64,000 bases of DNA from Fraxinus americana (Eukaryota > Streptophyta > Magnoliopsida > Lamiales > Oleaceae), in NCBI GenBank assembly GCA_035079005.1, contig CM068728.1, positions 20,931,024 through 20,995,023 of the forward strand, in the 5' to 3' direction. Below are positions 1 through 9,060 of this stretch, piece after piece. Below the pieces are notes generated by a model. That model was not told the origin of the DNA. It ran no database searches and saw nothing but the letters and a program-made list of their open reading frames with translations. Position 1 is the first letter of the stretch; each line of letters opens with the position of its first letter. The translations under genes and the position numbers were made by a program.

Positions 1-437
1 TAGTATTTATAGGAAATATGTAGGGGACATTCAAACCCTCTTAATAGAGTTGTTGATGAAGTCACCAAAAATTTGAGTCCAAAACAAATTCCAACTCCCA
101 ATACTCTCAATGAGCTTCCAAAATAGAACTTCAACTTGATATAGGACTCCAATAGTATTCCAAATTGAATTCATCTTGATGTGCACTTCAATTAGAATTC
201 TTTAATTATTTCAACAAAGAATTCGGGTCGTGCCCAAATTCTAACAATCACCACATTCACACGAATTCCACCGAGGAATGAATTGACTTCTTCAACAATA
301 ACCAAAAACTTAAGTTATCCAACAAAACATAATACTCCACTTCTTCCAATGAATCCAAACACTACCCTTGTAGAATTTTCTCAAATTCCCAAAAAATCAT
401 AATGATTTTATAATTTATCAAATTGGGTTGTAACACA
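1..437 (-). repeat. 3' LTR of copia family A, cut by the window edge
   Basis: The right boundary is the ACA at 435-437 (TGTGTTACAACC when read on the minus strand), followed at once by a C5A6 tract, which is the polypurine tract on the minus strand. Bases 1-135 match 4,228-4,366, which is the outer part of the same element's 5' LTR. The left end of this LTR lies outside the window. No promoter was assigned inside it. Confidence 0.7.
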
Positions 438-448
438 CCCCCAAAAAA
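438..448 (-). other. Polypurine tract of copia family A
   Basis: On the minus strand this reads T6G5 directly before the LTR's TGTG. Its position next to the LTR fixes the element's orientation as minus. It would prime plus-strand DNA synthesis in an active element. Confidence 0.55.
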
Positions 449-1985
449 CATAATCAAACACAAATGCTTTTAAAGAAGACCCCTCGTTAGATTGTATACC
501 TTATACTCTACTTAAAGCATGCTCAACAAAATCAACATCTACATACCCTTTTTCACTGTGTCCATCTCTAACAATTGAATACAATGACACCGCAAGTGAT
601 GGTGGCAAAGTGGGATTATCCATATATTATGAACTTCATTGAACTGTATTATTCAAATATGACCCTTTATGAGCTCCTAAATGTATAGTACCAAACTAAA
701 TGTCAACCATGATACTGAACTTGTGCTGATTGGCTCTTCTAAATTCTGCATGACCCTGAAGATGTATAATTGAGACATTTTATGTCCATCCAATACAACT
801 TGGACACCCTTACAAACCTTTAAATCTCCACCTCCACATCCAACAAAGAACTCATAACCTTTTAAATCAAGGATAGACAACGAGATGAGATTCTTCTTCA
901 AATCTGGAACATGTCGAACCTGACCAAGTGTTCTAATTGTCCCATCCAAAAGCTTCAATTTGACTGTACCAATTCCAGTTACCCAACAAGATGAGTTGTT
1001 TTCCATAACCACGACACATTTGGAAACAGTTTCATATATAGCAAACAAGTCCTTATTATGACCCATATGAATCACACATGTTGAATCAAGAATCCAATCA
1101 TCTTTCGATTTAGACTCAATGTCAGAAACAACTAAGAGATCTCCATCACTTACAACGTTATTCACAATGTCTGCTTCGCCTGAAGTATCTAGATATCTAC
1201 TTGCAGCCATCTTTTCTTTATTCTGTAATTTGTAGCAATTCTTATTTAAGTACCCCTTCTTCTTGGATTAGTTACAAATTTGATTACTGAATTTAGACTT
1301 CGATCTGCCCCTTCCAGAACCACTATGAGCAACCAGGCTTTCTCATTCTCTTGCCTCAGAAACCAGATGCTTCATTTTCTCTTTTGAATACAAAGCATCA
1401 TACACATCTTCTATGGTGAGAGTATCACGACTATACAAGATCACGTCTCTAAATGAAGAAAACGAAGCAGGCAACAAATACAATAGGATCAAGGCCAAAT
1501 CTTCATCATCATACTCTACTTCCTAAGTTTCCAAATCAACGACGATCTCCTTAAATACAGCCAGGTGATCTTCCAATGATCATCATTCTGCCATTCGATA
1601 AGAGTATAAAGGCTGCTTGAGGTTCAACTTACTTGTCAGACTTTTAGTCATGCACAATTGCTCCAATCTCAACCATAAAAAAGCTGCTGGATTTTCCTTC
1701 AAAATGTCCTGAAGAATAGTATTTGATAGATGAATATGAATGTGAGAAACTGCCTTCTTATCCTTCCGTAATTTCTCCTCCGCGGTCAAAGTTGTGGGCA
1801 TCTTGTCGATTTCTAGTAACGTATCATCCTAATCCAGCTGTGCAAATACCACACGTATCTTAACCTGCTATAGCGAAAATCTAGTATTCCGATCCAAAAG
1901 CGGAATGTCATACTTCATGGAAGCCATCACGAACAAAAACTTCCAACAAATCAACCCTGCGCTCTTGCGGAACTGTTGAACCTAA

Positions 1986-1999
1986 GCTTTGATACCAAT
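1986..1999 (-). other. Primer-binding site of copia family A
   Basis: Read on the minus strand, ATTGGTATCAAAGC follows the LTR end CACAACA. It differs by one base from the usual copia TGGTATCAGAGC site complementary to initiator tRNA-Met. This marks the 5' side of the element and the minus orientation. Confidence 0.7.
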
Positions 2000-2211
2000 T
2001 GTTGTGAAACAAACCATCAGATTGAAATGTTGAAGTTATATGGAAAATATGATGAAGTATATGATCAAGCAAAAGAATAATAAAGACAAAAATATGGTAG
2101 AGGAATTAAGAAATTTTATTGACTCAAGAATAATGGAGAAGAGAAAAATTACAATAGATCCTATAATTCTAATAATCTATTTTCTCACATTATATTATTG
2201 TATATAAGAGC
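2000..2211 (-). repeat. 5' LTR of copia family A, inner part
   Basis: This is the LTR segment next to the PBS. It stops at AGAGC (2,207-2,211) where a gypsy-derived element is inserted. The LTR resumes at 4,224 with the duplicated AGAGC and continues to 4,366, where it matches bases 1-135 of the window. Confidence 0.7.
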
Positions 2212-2701
2212 TGATGTAGGGGAAGCTTATAAGAAAGACAAAATTCTCACAAAAAGAATTTCATTCAAGAGAAATTCAAGAAAAACTTTATTTCATTCAA
2301 AACTGAGCTGCCTCAAAAGGCTTACAACGTTTAAATAGCGAAACCCTAATAAAATTCGGAAAGAAATTACATAATAATAAAAAATATTATTTTTTTCAAA
2401 AATGGAAAAAATTGAGATAATCACGGATCTTGATTCTCCTAATCATCAGGATCATCCCCCAACAAACGGAAATCAAATCCGAGTTTATCTGACTAAGATA
2501 TTGCCAAAACAAAAATTACCATAAATGGCAAAAACGCATAATTGAGGGCCTAAACGATGGAATTTGCCCAAAATTTGACATGCTTCAGGGCCAAAGGCCT
2601 TGAGTTGTGATCATTGGCTCGTTTCCACTCAAATTAGACTAGCAATTCGTCAAAAACGAACAAACCCGAAATTAAATAGAATTATTATTTTGCCTTCATC
2701 A
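2212..2701 (-). repeat. 3' LTR of the gypsy derivative
   Basis: This 490-bp LTR pairs with 3,734-4,223. It is bounded on the left by target duplication AGAGC and on the right by a purine-rich stretch (minus strand ...GTGGAGAA) that can serve as the PPT. Confidence 0.85.
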
Positions 2702-2787
2702 TTCTCCACGGGTTGAGAAAAATTCTCCCTCGAATTTGATGGGGTAGAAACCTCATCATCATCAGAATTATCACCTCGAAATGACGG

Positions 2788-3504
2788 CTATGGCGGTAAT
2801 CCTTCTGGAAGCTCTTCTAGGAAGTCCTCATAAAATTCCTCTAGCAATAACTGAATCCTACGAGTGACCTCCTGCTCACTGTCAAGTGACTGTTCCACCA
2901 GCACATACAATATTCCATATCCTTCCATATTTGTCTCGAACTTCACTCTTGTCAGTAAATTGGCGTCATCCCAAACTACTTTTACTGATCCCTTATCTGG
3001 AAGCAACACACTTTTCTTTTCCCCAATAGTATACGTCGACTGGAAGAGATTAGTACGCAACCAGTCGGTGTTATTTTTCAGGGAAGTCAGAAAACTCCGC
3101 CTCACTAACAATGACTGACCCACATCACCAATCACAAACTCCTCCTTCTCTGCTTCTTCTATACCTTCACTGTCAAATATAGGCGGACCGTAATAATCAA
3201 ACTCTCCCTCCTCTGTTGCGTCTTCAGTGTCTTCATTGTCAAATACAGACGGACATTCATAATCAAACTCTTCCTCTTCTGTTGATTCTTCAGTATCTTC
3301 ATTGTCAAATACAGGCAGACATTCATAATCAAACTCTTCATCCTCTATTGCTTCTTCAATGTCTTCATTGTCAAATATAGGCGGACCTTCATAATCAAAC
3401 TCTTCCTCCTCTGTTGCTTCTTCAATGTCTTCATTGTCAAATACAGGCGAACATTCATAATCAAACTCTTTCTCTTCTGTTGATTCTTCAATGTCTTCAA
3501 TCAT
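2788..3504 (-). CDS. Acidic 22-aa-repeat protein of the gypsy derivative
   Basis: This is an open frame of 238 residues. Residues 3-112 are five tandem 22-residue units built on E-D-I/T-E-E-x-T-E-E-x-E-F-D-Y-E-C-x-P-V-F-D-N (66-bp repeat, about 3,169-3,498), very acidic. After the repeats comes VGQSLLVRRSFLTSLKNNTD and WLRTNLFQSTYT. These resemble the start of the aspartic protease region in plant Ty3/gypsy polyproteins, but the D-S/T-G catalytic part is missing. The frame then jumps to a segment ending LLEEFYEDFLEELPEGLPP, a phrase that normally sits just before RT. So the ORF looks like a polyprotein with an internal deletion, stopped before RT. Its start codon overlaps the upstream ORF's stop (ATGA). 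A function in trans mobilisation is inference only. Confidence 0.65.
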   Translation of the reverse strand: MIEDIEESTEEKEFDYECSPVFDNEDIEEATEEEEFDYEGPPIFDNEDIEEAIEDEEFDYECLPVFDNEDTEESTEEEEFDYECPSVFDNEDTEDATEEGEFDYYGPPIFDSEGIEEAEKEEFVIGDVGQSLLVRRSFLTSLKNNTDWLRTNLFQSTYTIGEKKSVLLPDKGSVKVVWDDANLLTRVKFETNMEGYGILYVLVEQSLDSEQEVTRRIQLLLEEFYEDFLEELPEGLPP

Positions 3505-3701
3505 GACATTCTGAATATTATGATCACGGTGTTGGACTTCCTCAATCGGAACCTGCCCACGACGACCACGACCCCTAGGTGCATGTTGCTGCGGTATAAG
3601 TGCAGCAACTTTACTTGTTGACGCAGCTGTGCGATTTTATCACGTCTATGTATTTCCTCTACTAGGGCTTCACGAGCTTCTTGACGTCTTCTTGAAGGCA
3701 T
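3501..3701 (-). CDS. Short basic gag-like N-terminal ORF of the gypsy derivative
   Basis: This 66-residue ORF starts 33 bp after the 5' LTR and PBS. The first half (MPSRRRQEAREALVEEIHRR) resembles the opening of some plant gypsy Gag proteins and may form a helix (KIAQLRQQVKLL). The second half looks unrelated and may be out of the ancestral frame. The stop TGA (3,501-3,503) overlaps the ATG of the acidic ORF (3,502-3,504). Gag assembly domains and a zinc knuckle are absent. Confidence 0.5.
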   Translation of the reverse strand: MPSRRRQEAREALVEEIHRRDKIAQLRQQVKLLHLYRSNMHLGVVVVVGRFRLRKSNTVIIIFRMS

Positions 3702-3718
3702 GATGAAGGAACGACTTC

Positions 3719-3733
3719 GGCTCTGATACCAAC
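3719..3733 (-). other. Primer-binding site of the gypsy derivative
   Basis: The minus strand reads TTGGTATCAGAGCCG directly after the LTR end. This matches initiator tRNA-Met and places the 5' LTR at 3,734-4,223. Confidence 0.85.
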
Positions 3734-4223
3734 TGATGCAGGGGAAGCTTATAGGAAAGACAAAAATTTCACAAAAAGAATTTCATTCAAGAGAAATTCA
3801 AGAAAAACTTTATTTCATTCAAAACTGAGCTGCCTCAAAAGGCTTACAACGTTTAAATAGCGAAACCCTAATAAAATTCGGAAAGAAATTACATAATAAT
3901 AAAAAATATTATTTTTTTCAAAAATGGAAAAAATTGAGATAATCACGGATCTTGATTCTCCTAATCATCAGGATCATCCCCCAACAAACGGAAATCAAAT
4001 CCGAGTTTATCTGACTAAGATATTGCCAAAACAAAAATTACCATAAACGGCAAAAACGCATAATTGAGGGCCTAAACGATGGAATTTGCCCAAAATTTGA
4101 CATGCTTCAGGGCCAAAGGCCCTGAGTTGTGATCATTGGCCCGTTTCCACTCAAATTAGACTAGCAATTCGTCAAAAACGAACAAACCCGAAATTAAATG
4201 GAATTATTATTTTGCCTTCATCA
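3734..4223 (-). repeat. 5' LTR of the gypsy derivative
   Basis: This 490-bp LTR is nearly identical to 2,212-2,701. It ends CTTCATCA followed by the AGAGC target duplication at 4,224-4,228. Confidence 0.85.
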
Positions 4224-4366
4224 AGAGCCTAGTATTTATAGAGCACATGTAGGGGACATCCAAACCCTCTTAGTAGAGTTGTTGATGAAGTATGATACCA
4301 AAAATTTGAGTCTAAAACAAATTACTACTCTCAATAGGCTTTTAAAATAGAACTTCAACTTGATAT
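4224..4366 (-). repeat. 5' LTR of copia family A, outer part
   Basis: After the duplicated AGAGC the family A LTR resumes (CTAGTATTTATAGAGC...). It matches bases 1-135 of the window and stops abruptly at 4,366, where a family B LTR of opposite orientation begins. No target duplication is visible at this join, so both LTRs appear truncated at a rearrangement breakpoint. Confidence 0.65.
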
Positions 4367-5371
4367 ATTGTAAAATTTCAAGGAGTAATGTGCAAATACA
4401 TTGAAAATAGGATTTTTAGGTTTAAGGGTCGAGAATAGCAAAAAGAGAAAAATAGCGTGGATTTTCGTCGGACTATCGCCAGGGTTTGGCTCGAGCTACA
4501 AAAGCAAAAATTACATCGCTTGACTATCTCCCTACTTTCGCTCGAGCGACAGTCTGTCGCTCGACTATCGCTAAGCTCTTGCTCGTGCAATAGCTTTATG
4601 CGAAAAATTTTTATTTTGCTTTTTAAAGGCTTTTTCCATGGCCAATTCATTTTTCTAACCTACCTATAAATACGAAAATATATTTGAACGTGTTCTATGA
4701 GGTTGAACATAGAGAGAAAAAGGCTGCAGAGTGATTGCTTCATATTTGATTCTTTTAACCTTCATCTGTGGGAGTTTTGGTGAGAAAAACATCAATTCAA
4801 TAATCCAAATACCAAACTGTCATTCCTCCACATCTGATTAGAGTTCTGAAGATCGAGAAAGTTTGACTGAAATTTCAGTTTGTGAAGAACGCGGTGTTCT
4901 TTGTGGATCCACAGGAGATAAACAATTTCACAAAGTTAGGAGTTGCTGTAGGAGAGCAAAATCCAGGTGAGTTTTGGAAACTGAAGCTGGGAATGATGCA
5001 GGAGCATAGAATCTAAAAAAACTGTTAGAATTGCAGTCAGGAGATCAGATAGTACGTATTGTCGTCTAAGCTGGTAGACTATAAGTTACATATTGTTTGT
5101 AGTGGATTGTTAACTGGCAAAGTGCCCAGACTTTTCCCATTTGGATTTCTCCATGATCATTCTGGTGTTTGATTTACTACTTTACCGTTCATTGTTTATT
5201 ATACAACTGCAGTAATTCAACTTAGGATAAATTGACTTAAATGTAGAATCATCTAGAAAAGTATTAAAAAGTGACTTGTTACTATTGAATTCGTAAAACA
5301 TTTTTTAATTCCGCGTTACATACCTATTCACCCCCTCTAGGTATTGTTAGGGTCAAACTGCATAACTCTCA
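4367..5371 (+). repeat. 5' LTR of a Sirevirus-like copia (family B), left end missing
   Basis: This segment matches, in reverse orientation, the LTR at 12,168-13,070. Shared parts include TATAAATAC promoter-like sequence, a run of TCGCTCGAGCGA-type motifs, and the ending CTCTAGGTATTGTTAGGGTC. It lacks the first ~60 bp (TGTTGGGTTTTT...) seen in the other copy. It ends at 5,371 just before a perfect PBS. Confidence 0.75.
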
Positions 5372-5386
5372 ATTGGTATCAGAGCC
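5372..5386 (+). other. Primer-binding site of copia family B
   Basis: ATTGGTATCAGAGCC follows the LTR end CTCTCA. It matches initiator tRNA-Met as in most plant copia elements, and shows that this copy runs on the plus strand. Confidence 0.8.
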
Positions 5387-5419
5387 TTAATTCGATTCAT
5401 AACCCTTTATATCATCTAG

Positions 5420-5590
5420 ATGAGTCAGTTATTATCCGTGCCTCCGTTTTTCGATAGAAGCAACTATGCCTACAGGAAAGTTCAAATGAGAGCCTTTCTC
5501 AAATCTTTGGATTAACGTTCAAAATGGGTGAGCTCCACCTTAAACAACTATTGCGGTGTATTCATACCCACTAACATATCTATGTGGACT
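5420..5590 (+). pseudogene. Start of copia family B gag, broken
   Basis: The ATG at 5,420 opens MSQLLSVPPFFDRSNYAYRK, followed by VQMRAFLKSLD and a stop at 5,513-5,515. This is the standard copia Gag opening (SVPPxFDGxNYAxWK-type). The same frame reads on weakly to 5,590, where the CACTA end CACTACACTA begins. The rest of this gag-pol is not present downstream, so this is a 5' fragment. Confidence 0.7.
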
Positions 5591-5860
5591 CACTACACTA
5601 AAAATAGGATACGGCACTATGCCAAAAATAGGATACGGCAACGTTCAAAAAACGTTGCCAAAAACCTTTTGCAGCGTTTGGGCAAATGCTGTAAATCTCA
5701 GTGTTGCTGTAGAGTGACAGGATACGGCAACGTTTTTTAAACGTTGCCAAAAAGGTTTTTGCAGCGTTTTTTAAACGTTGCAAAAAAACACCTTTTGCAG
5801 CGTTTTTTAAACGTTGCGGTAGACCCCTTTTGCAGCGTTTTATAAACATTGCGATAGACT
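5591..5860 (+). mobile_element. CACTA (En/Spm-like) transposon terminus with subterminal repeats
   Basis: The segment opens with CACTACACTAAAAATAGG, the classic CACTA end. It is followed by five subterminal palindromic repeats of the form GCAACGTTTTTTAAACGTTGC (about 5,639, 5,727, 5,760, 5,798 and 5,831). Such repeats bind the TnpA-type protein in CACTA elements. The 3-bp flank on the left is ACT. I could not find the opposite end (a TAGTG terminus with matching repeats) in the window, so element length is unknown. It interrupts the family B gag fragment. Confidence 0.7.
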
Positions 5861-8105
5861 TTTTTTTTTTAAAAGATATATGGTAATTGACCTACAAAAT
5901 TAAAAATAACACTTTGTGAACACATTTTGGAATTGCATAAAAATTGATAATTTCATTAAAAATTTTTGAATTCATACACTTCAACGTCACAATGTGATAC
6001 AACACCACCTAAATAAAAAGAAGTTTCAAAATGAAAGAAAATGTTTAAATTATCTTCTTCTATGACTGCTTCTCTAGCACTCCATGTAGACTAATAAACC
6101 ACAGGTCTCATTCTCTGATGAAACTCCAGTTTTGTTCCAAGCTTCCTTGCTTCCACCCGTATCATTTCTACTTGTTCCCCAGCTACCAACTGATCTAGCG
6201 TTGGCAACCATTTTCTCATCTGCTGTGGCAGCACCCCACGATGAATTCTGATTTGGAGTCCACGGTCTGCATTCATAGAAAACAATATCTATTGTGGTAA
6301 GCGATTTAATAATCCCGACTATTTTTGTAAGCAAGAAAACAAAATTATGTATATCCTAAGATTATCGCGCACATTCATAGGTCCTGGGAAGGGTGATTTG
6401 CTAACTATTTGAAGTTTTGGTTCACCAAAAAACACGTGCACATTCATCTGAATGTTGAAGACTATATCAACTGGTAGAATGGATTTACCCAAAAGATAAT
6501 TATGACAAGCCATTTCGAGTACGGAGTAAAAGGCTAAATGTATTTAACATTTAATTGATTCTCCTTTATGGAGAATAATCAGGAATGTATAGTCGAATTT
6601 TTACAAGAACACATAATACTCGAGGTTCCCTTTCCATACTTACCAATCTAAATTACCAAGCTGATATTATGCAAAATAGTGAAACAGAGAAATGAGGCAG
6701 TTCCAGCTGAAGTGTTCACATAAATCATTATAAACGAGGCTGTTCCAACTGAAGTTTTTACATAATTCATTTTTTGCAAATCATAAAATCTAGCTCTGTA
6801 AGATTTAAATTGAAGAAAGCCTGATCAAATGTGAAAGACAAGGATCGTTGTAGTTCATCCTCGCAACTTTTCAGTACATGACTCAACTCTTTGGGGATAA
6901 TACAGCTGTCTTCACTATTGATAGGTTCCATTGTGGTTTTTGAGTTACCAACACCCAAAAGAAAATTCAACTAACAAATCAATGTATGAGGCAGCATTTT
7001 GCTAAAACATCTCAGAAAGAGTTAACAACAATTCCAATCCAAGATGATTGATGACAATTGAAAAACATAATTTTGACTGCTGAACAAGAAAATTACCTTC
7101 TTTTTTGCCCAGCCAAATGCAAAGTTATAGATCTCTCGGAATTTTTCTGGATAAAATAGCAGTAAATCATTGAGCACTCAATACATCACAATGCTGGAAT
7201 CAACTTCTACTCATCCAATACAACTGACGTGTATGTGTGTGAATATTCATGTAGAGCATCATCACACGTGCCCATCAATACCATAAATCAATAACCAACT
7301 CAATCAAATACACATTAATGATAGCTTCTTTCACTACCAAAAATACACATTAACAGAATTCTGGATGGGTGTGCCCTGCAGGGCGCTTAACACCAATAAC
7401 CAATCTATTTTATAATAGTTTCAGTATGTGAAAGGTGCAAGAAAACTAACAATGAAATCAGTTCAGTGAGCCCCCCAATATCACCAGTCATGGTCCCTGT
7501 TAGTCCCATTGTTGATAGTCCTCTGAAAAATCAAAGACAATACAAATTCATAAGCATCAATTGTATAAAATCAATTGATAGTAGAATGGTATGAAGCCAC
7601 TGTATATGGAATTCACTCACTATCCCTTGACTTGTTTCAACGACTTTATATCCTTGTACAAATTGACAGATATGATCTTCCCACTTTTAAAGGTCTTTAG
7701 GCTTCATTTATTGTTTTCAGTTTTCATAACTTTGATTGGAAGTTAGATTTATATCCCTCCAACGTATTCATTTATGTTTTAATTATCTTATGACAGAGGA
7801 ATCCTAACTCCCTTCATACTGTCTTGATGGAACCTAAAAAAGACATTGGAACTGTGATAATGCTTTCTTGAAAAAACAAAAAAAGACCTTAGTGTGAAAT
7901 CAGAATCTAAGCCAACTAATGTTTTGTGTTATATGGTCAACGAATGTTGTATCCAACTCGGGGGCATGTTTCCCCATTGATCTTTCAATGATTGGAGTAC
8001 AGAAGCTGCATCAACATTCATTTTTCATAAATACAGATGTGCTCTATGCATCAAAAAGAATCTTACAGAAACTCTATCAAACAAATCACTTTTACAGAAA
8101 CTCTA
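5861..8105. other. Unassigned region, possibly CACTA interior
   Basis: There are no recognisable transposase domains. Short minus-strand open frames with splice-like borders are present: 6,074-6,334; a donor-like TTAG/GTAAGT near 6,650; a 67-aa frame at 6,767-6,970 (KELSHVLKSCEDELQRSLSF); and a donor-like AAG/GTAATT near 7,095. These could be exons of a captured host gene fragment, but I do not recognise the protein. The rest is AT-rich sequence with nothing assignable. Confidence 0.3.
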
Positions 8106-8716
8106 TCAATTATTATAGGAGCAAATAAATTATTTAAATTCATGTAATTCAATCCTTACTAAAACATTTTCGTAAATGCATGCATGCATGCACACATATT
8201 GTAATAATTATATATTGAATACATTTACTTAAATAAATGCATGCATGCACACATACCGTGATAATTATGTTATACATTGAATGTATGTGCCGTATTACAA
8301 TTCAATTATTTATTCACATGCATGTATAATAATAATAATTAACATTTATTTATACTTCATAAATTTTGGGGGCTATTTCATGTACACTTTATTTTGGTTG
8401 CTATTCAATTATTCTAGGGGGCAAATAAATTATTTAAATTCATGTAATCCAATTCTTTCTAAAACATTAACGTAAATGCATGCATGCATGCACAATTTAT
8501 GTAACCAAAGTCACGTACACACCATCTGCCAACTGTATAGAAATTAATCTTTTTCTACTTTCATTGCTTCAAATTAATTAAATTTCATGTTCATGAATTT
8601 ATTTGATTGTTCTTACGAGTTTTTGATTTAAAATGAATTCATATCTCAACTATTTAAATTGTTTTCACAAAATGGTTGTTACATTTCAAGCATCAAATAT
8701 TTAGCTCTCCCACATC
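8106..8716 (+). repeat. Duplicated 5' segment with ~276-bp tandem units and GCATGC tracts
   Basis: This stretch matches 62,690-63,440 nearly base for base over long runs. It holds about 1.6 units of a ~276-bp repeat marked by ATGCATGCATGC tracts, TATATTGAATACATTTACTTAAATA, and GTGCCGTATTACAATTC. It directly precedes the RPA-like start codon, so it probably contained that gene's promoter and 5' untranslated region. The second copy lies 54.5 kb away in the same orientation. Confidence 0.75.
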
Positions 8717-9060
8717 ATGGAATCAAAAGCTATAAGAGATTTATCGGCGCATGAAAATGAATTGTCCATTAAAGTGACTGTTGTTCGAAAAGGTTTGGTC
8801 GAATCTTATTCCAACAATAATGGAAAATTTGATCATTTGAAGCTCATTGACAAGGAGGTAATATATCTACCACGATGACCCTTATATTTAATAATTCAGA
8901 ATTCGTCTTCGAGGTCCAAATTCTCCCATGACATAAATATTTCATGTCCTACATATCTTTATGTGTTTGTAAAATCTGGATTAAAAAGTCATATTAGTTT
9001 TATTTACAGTCCAAGAAAGGAGACAAATGGTCAACAGGTTTTGCCACCGACCACTCATGA
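8717..9060 (+). pseudogene. RPA-like OB-fold protein, truncated two-exon start
   Basis: Exon 1 (8,717-8,857) encodes MESKAIRDLSAHENELSIKV followed by TVVRKGLVESYSNNNGKFDH and LKLIDKE, then a GT donor. A TTTACAG acceptor at 9,003-9,009 leads to SKKGDKWSTGFATDHS and a TGA. Total is 63 residues. The pattern (opening strand, V-R-x-G, then LIDKE/GDK) fits the N-terminal OB fold of plant RPA1-like (DUF223/RPA family) proteins. It is far too short for the family. A possible downstream exon lies at 21,208-21,468, beyond the transposon cluster. The sister copy at 63,436-64,000 has lost the ATG. Confidence 0.5.

Larger units (their letters stand above)
438..2000 (-). pseudogene. Internally deleted copia gag/protease remnant (family A)
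   Basis: Only about 1.5 kb separates PPT and PBS, far less than the 4-5 kb of a copia gag-pol, so this copy lacks integrase and reverse transcriptase. At 1,583-1,801 there is a Gag piece of UBN2 type (AEEKLRKDKKAVSHIHIHLS, then LEQLCMTKSLTSKLNLKQPL). At about 1,240-1,290 lies an eroded CCHC knuckle: one Cys is now a stop and the His is Tyr. At 677-1,210 an open 177-aa frame holds the protease active-site region (WILDSTCVIHM) and a gag-pre-integrase start (RHVPDLKKNLISLSILDLKG). Stops and frame changes separate the pieces. It is a non-autonomous derivative, probably dead. Confidence 0.75.
2212..4223 (-). mobile_element. Complete non-autonomous gypsy-derived LTR element, 2,012 bp
   Basis: Two 490-bp LTRs (2,212-2,701 and 3,734-4,223) begin TGATG and end CTTCATCA. 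By my reading they differ at about eight positions (about 98% identity), so insertion was recent. The flanks carry a perfect 5-bp target duplication AGAGC (2,207-2,211 and 4,224-4,228). A TTGGTATCAGAGCCG primer-binding site abuts the right LTR on the minus strand, which gives the orientation. The 1,032-bp interior encodes a short basic gag-like start and an acidic repeat protein. The acidic protein keeps phrases typical of the Ty3/gypsy region between gag/protease and RT. There is no RT, RNase H or integrase, so mobility would depend on another element. It interrupts the 5' LTR of copia family A. Confidence 0.85.

Noticed and set aside
2864..3118. 84-aa plus-strand frame
   Set aside because: Shadow of the acidic repeat ORF on the other strand; no independent features.
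7335..7352. CACTACCAAAAATAC as a second CACTA end
   Set aside because: It is in the same orientation as the end at 5,591 and lacks subterminal palindromes, so it cannot be the partner terminus.
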